DNA of 64,000 nt from an uncultured Maribacter sp. (GTDB taxonomy: Bacteria > Bacteroidota > Bacteroidia > Flavobacteriales > Flavobacteriaceae): positions 62,001-126,000 of the forward strand of contig NZ_CANMRY010000002.1 of the NCBI RefSeq assembly GCF_947500405.1. The letters run 5' to 3'. This document shows, piece after piece, positions 63,153 through 64,000 of the stretch (positions are counted from its first letter, which is position 1; each line of letters starts with the position of its first letter). Position numbers and translations under genes: made by a program. The notes beneath the pieces are model-generated. The model ran no database searches. It was not told the DNA's origin and worked only from the letters and a program-made list of their open reading frames with translations.

Positions 63153-64000
63153 TTAGAAACGTTTTATATCTCTTGGTATCTTTTTGAATATGATGTTTTT
63201 ATTGAGCATATAGGCTTCATCTAACAGACATATGTCTGCGTAGATAATGTACTGCTCTTGTAATTCTGAAATGATGGATAAACTATTATTATCTAAAGTG
63301 GTTAAACTATCTTTTTCATAATAGAAATAGTAACCGGTATCTTGATAATTATCTAATAAGTATTTTGCGTCCTTAGATTGCAACTTTTTTAATGGTTGCT
63401 TAGTTTCTGTATAGTAGATGTAGTTTCTAATTTTATCTTCTCCCACTTCTTCATTTAAGTTTTCATTCTCCTCGAATATTGGCTTACCTAATTCATAGAA
63501 ATCGAAAGCGCCACCAATGCCTTCCCTTTTACCAGAAACCATTTTTTCGCCAACAATTGATATAGCACCATTATTTTCTGTTAAAGCTACTTTTGAATAT
63601 TGCTCATCATTTTTATAATCATCATACTGTTTTAAAATTTTATCAGCTTTTTTAAGATTAGTAATATTTATAGAATATTCTTTTAAAGTCTCTTTTTGCT
63701 TACCGCTAAATTCATAACCTTGAATTACTTTCTTGATTCTGGTAGCTGTAATACTGTCAGCATAATCTTCCAACTCAACCATTATAAACTTGCGATTACC
63801 ACCATCTTTTTTATTAAGATTAAGGACTGCGTGTGCTGTTGATGCTGTGCCTGCAAAAGAGTCTAAAATTATCGCATTCGGATTATCTTTTAAACTTAAA
63901 ATCTTCTCCATCAAAGAAGTGGGTTTTGGTGTTTCAAATGGAAGTTTGGACTTTGGAAACAGCATTTTAATTTCTTTTTTGGCATCTTGAGTATGTCCCA
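63153..64000 (-). CDS. Type III DNA methyltransferase Mod subunit, partial (right edge)
   Basis: The frame runs open to the window edge. It includes, before the internal ATG at 63965, the GHTQDAKKEIK segment typical of Mod proteins. The SAM-binding motif DSFAGTASTAHAVLNLN is the FxGxG-type motif I. The DPPY catalytic motif and the target recognition domain should lie beyond position 64000. In the beta-type arrangement DPPY precedes motif I, which fits the missing part. It methylates one strand of a short asymmetric site, protecting DNA from the Res subunit encoded next. Confidence 0.9.
   Translation of the reverse strand, partial: GHTQDAKKEIKMLFPKSKLPFETPKPTSLMEKILSLKDNPNAIILDSFAGTASTAHAVLNLNKKDGGNRKFIMVELEDYADSITATRIKKVIQGYEFSGKQKETLKEYSINITNLKKADKILKQYDDYKNDEQYSKVALTENNGAISIVGEKMVSGKREGIGGAFDFYELGKPIFEENENLNEEVGEDKIRNYIYYTETKQPLKKLQSKDAKYLLDNYQDTGYYFYYEKDSLTTLDNNSLSIISELQEQYIIYADICLLDEAYMLNKNIIFKKIPRDIKRF

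Larger units (their letters stand above)
54758..64000. mobile_element. Candidate tRNA-associated defence island (right end outside window)
   Basis: A displaced tRNA 3' end marks the left boundary. To the right, six leftward genes in a tight operon all encode nucleic-acid-processing proteins, unlike the core genes to the left. The intact tRNA and any integrase should lie beyond 64000. No integrase is visible inside the window. Confidence 0.5.

Overview
The window comes from the chromosome of a low-GC member of the Bacteroidota, most likely a marine or soil Flavobacteriaceae species. The signs are AT-rich codon use (TTA, AAA and GAA dominate), Bacteroidota-type promoters (TTG, about 20 nt, then TAnnTTTG), a type IX secretion sorting tail, a DUF1501/DUF1800 pair, an OlsF-like ornithine lipid synthase, and a complete flexirubin/dialkylresorcinol pigment cluster.

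Positions 1-19.3 kb hold one leftward operon of about 23 tightly packed or overlapping genes. It runs from a near-perfect promoter at 19320-19348 to a LolA-like gene cut by the left edge. It encodes tyrosine ammonia-lyase (coumarate starter), ketosynthases, a chain-length-factor-like partner, two acyl carrier proteins, a ketoreductase, two hotdog dehydratase-like proteins and a thioesterase, which together should build an aryl-polyene chain. DarA and DarB should make the dialkylresorcinol. A BtrH-like acyltransferase is a candidate for joining the two halves, and a methyltransferase, an LpxL-like acyltransferase and an ABC exporter complete the set. A divergent halogenase-like flavoprotein (19362-20600) probably tailors the pigment.

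Positions 20.6-54.4 kb are mostly core genes: PAP2 phosphatase, tex, ferritin, metG, DUF1501/DUF1800, an ACT-domain protein, a TlpA-like protein, mfd, a TerB-like protein, fbp, aspartate kinase, an OlsF-like protein, a GH99-like lipoprotein, a CBS protein, a RimB-RimK fusion and glpD. A two-gene AAA ATPase/putative nuclease cassette is inserted between ferritin and metG. It is bracketed by a degraded second copy of the metG 3' end. A secreted SnoaL-like gene at 50.1-50.6 kb is broken by a one-base change in a homopolymer.

Positions 54.7-64 kb look like one end of a tRNA-associated genomic island. A 3' fragment of a tRNA gene with its terminator (54724-54779) is followed by a compact leftward operon: type III mod (cut by the right edge), res, a DUF262/DUF1524 GmrSD-type protein, a CoiA-like nuclease with a coiled-coil tail, a second coiled-coil protein, and a DUF2779 nuclease. 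The two coiled-coil reading frames overlap on the same strand for 923 nt. Leucine codon choice changes sharply exactly where they overlap (TTA 10 of 13 before the overlap, 0 of 21 inside it), which suggests that both frames are translated. This is the most unusual feature of the window.
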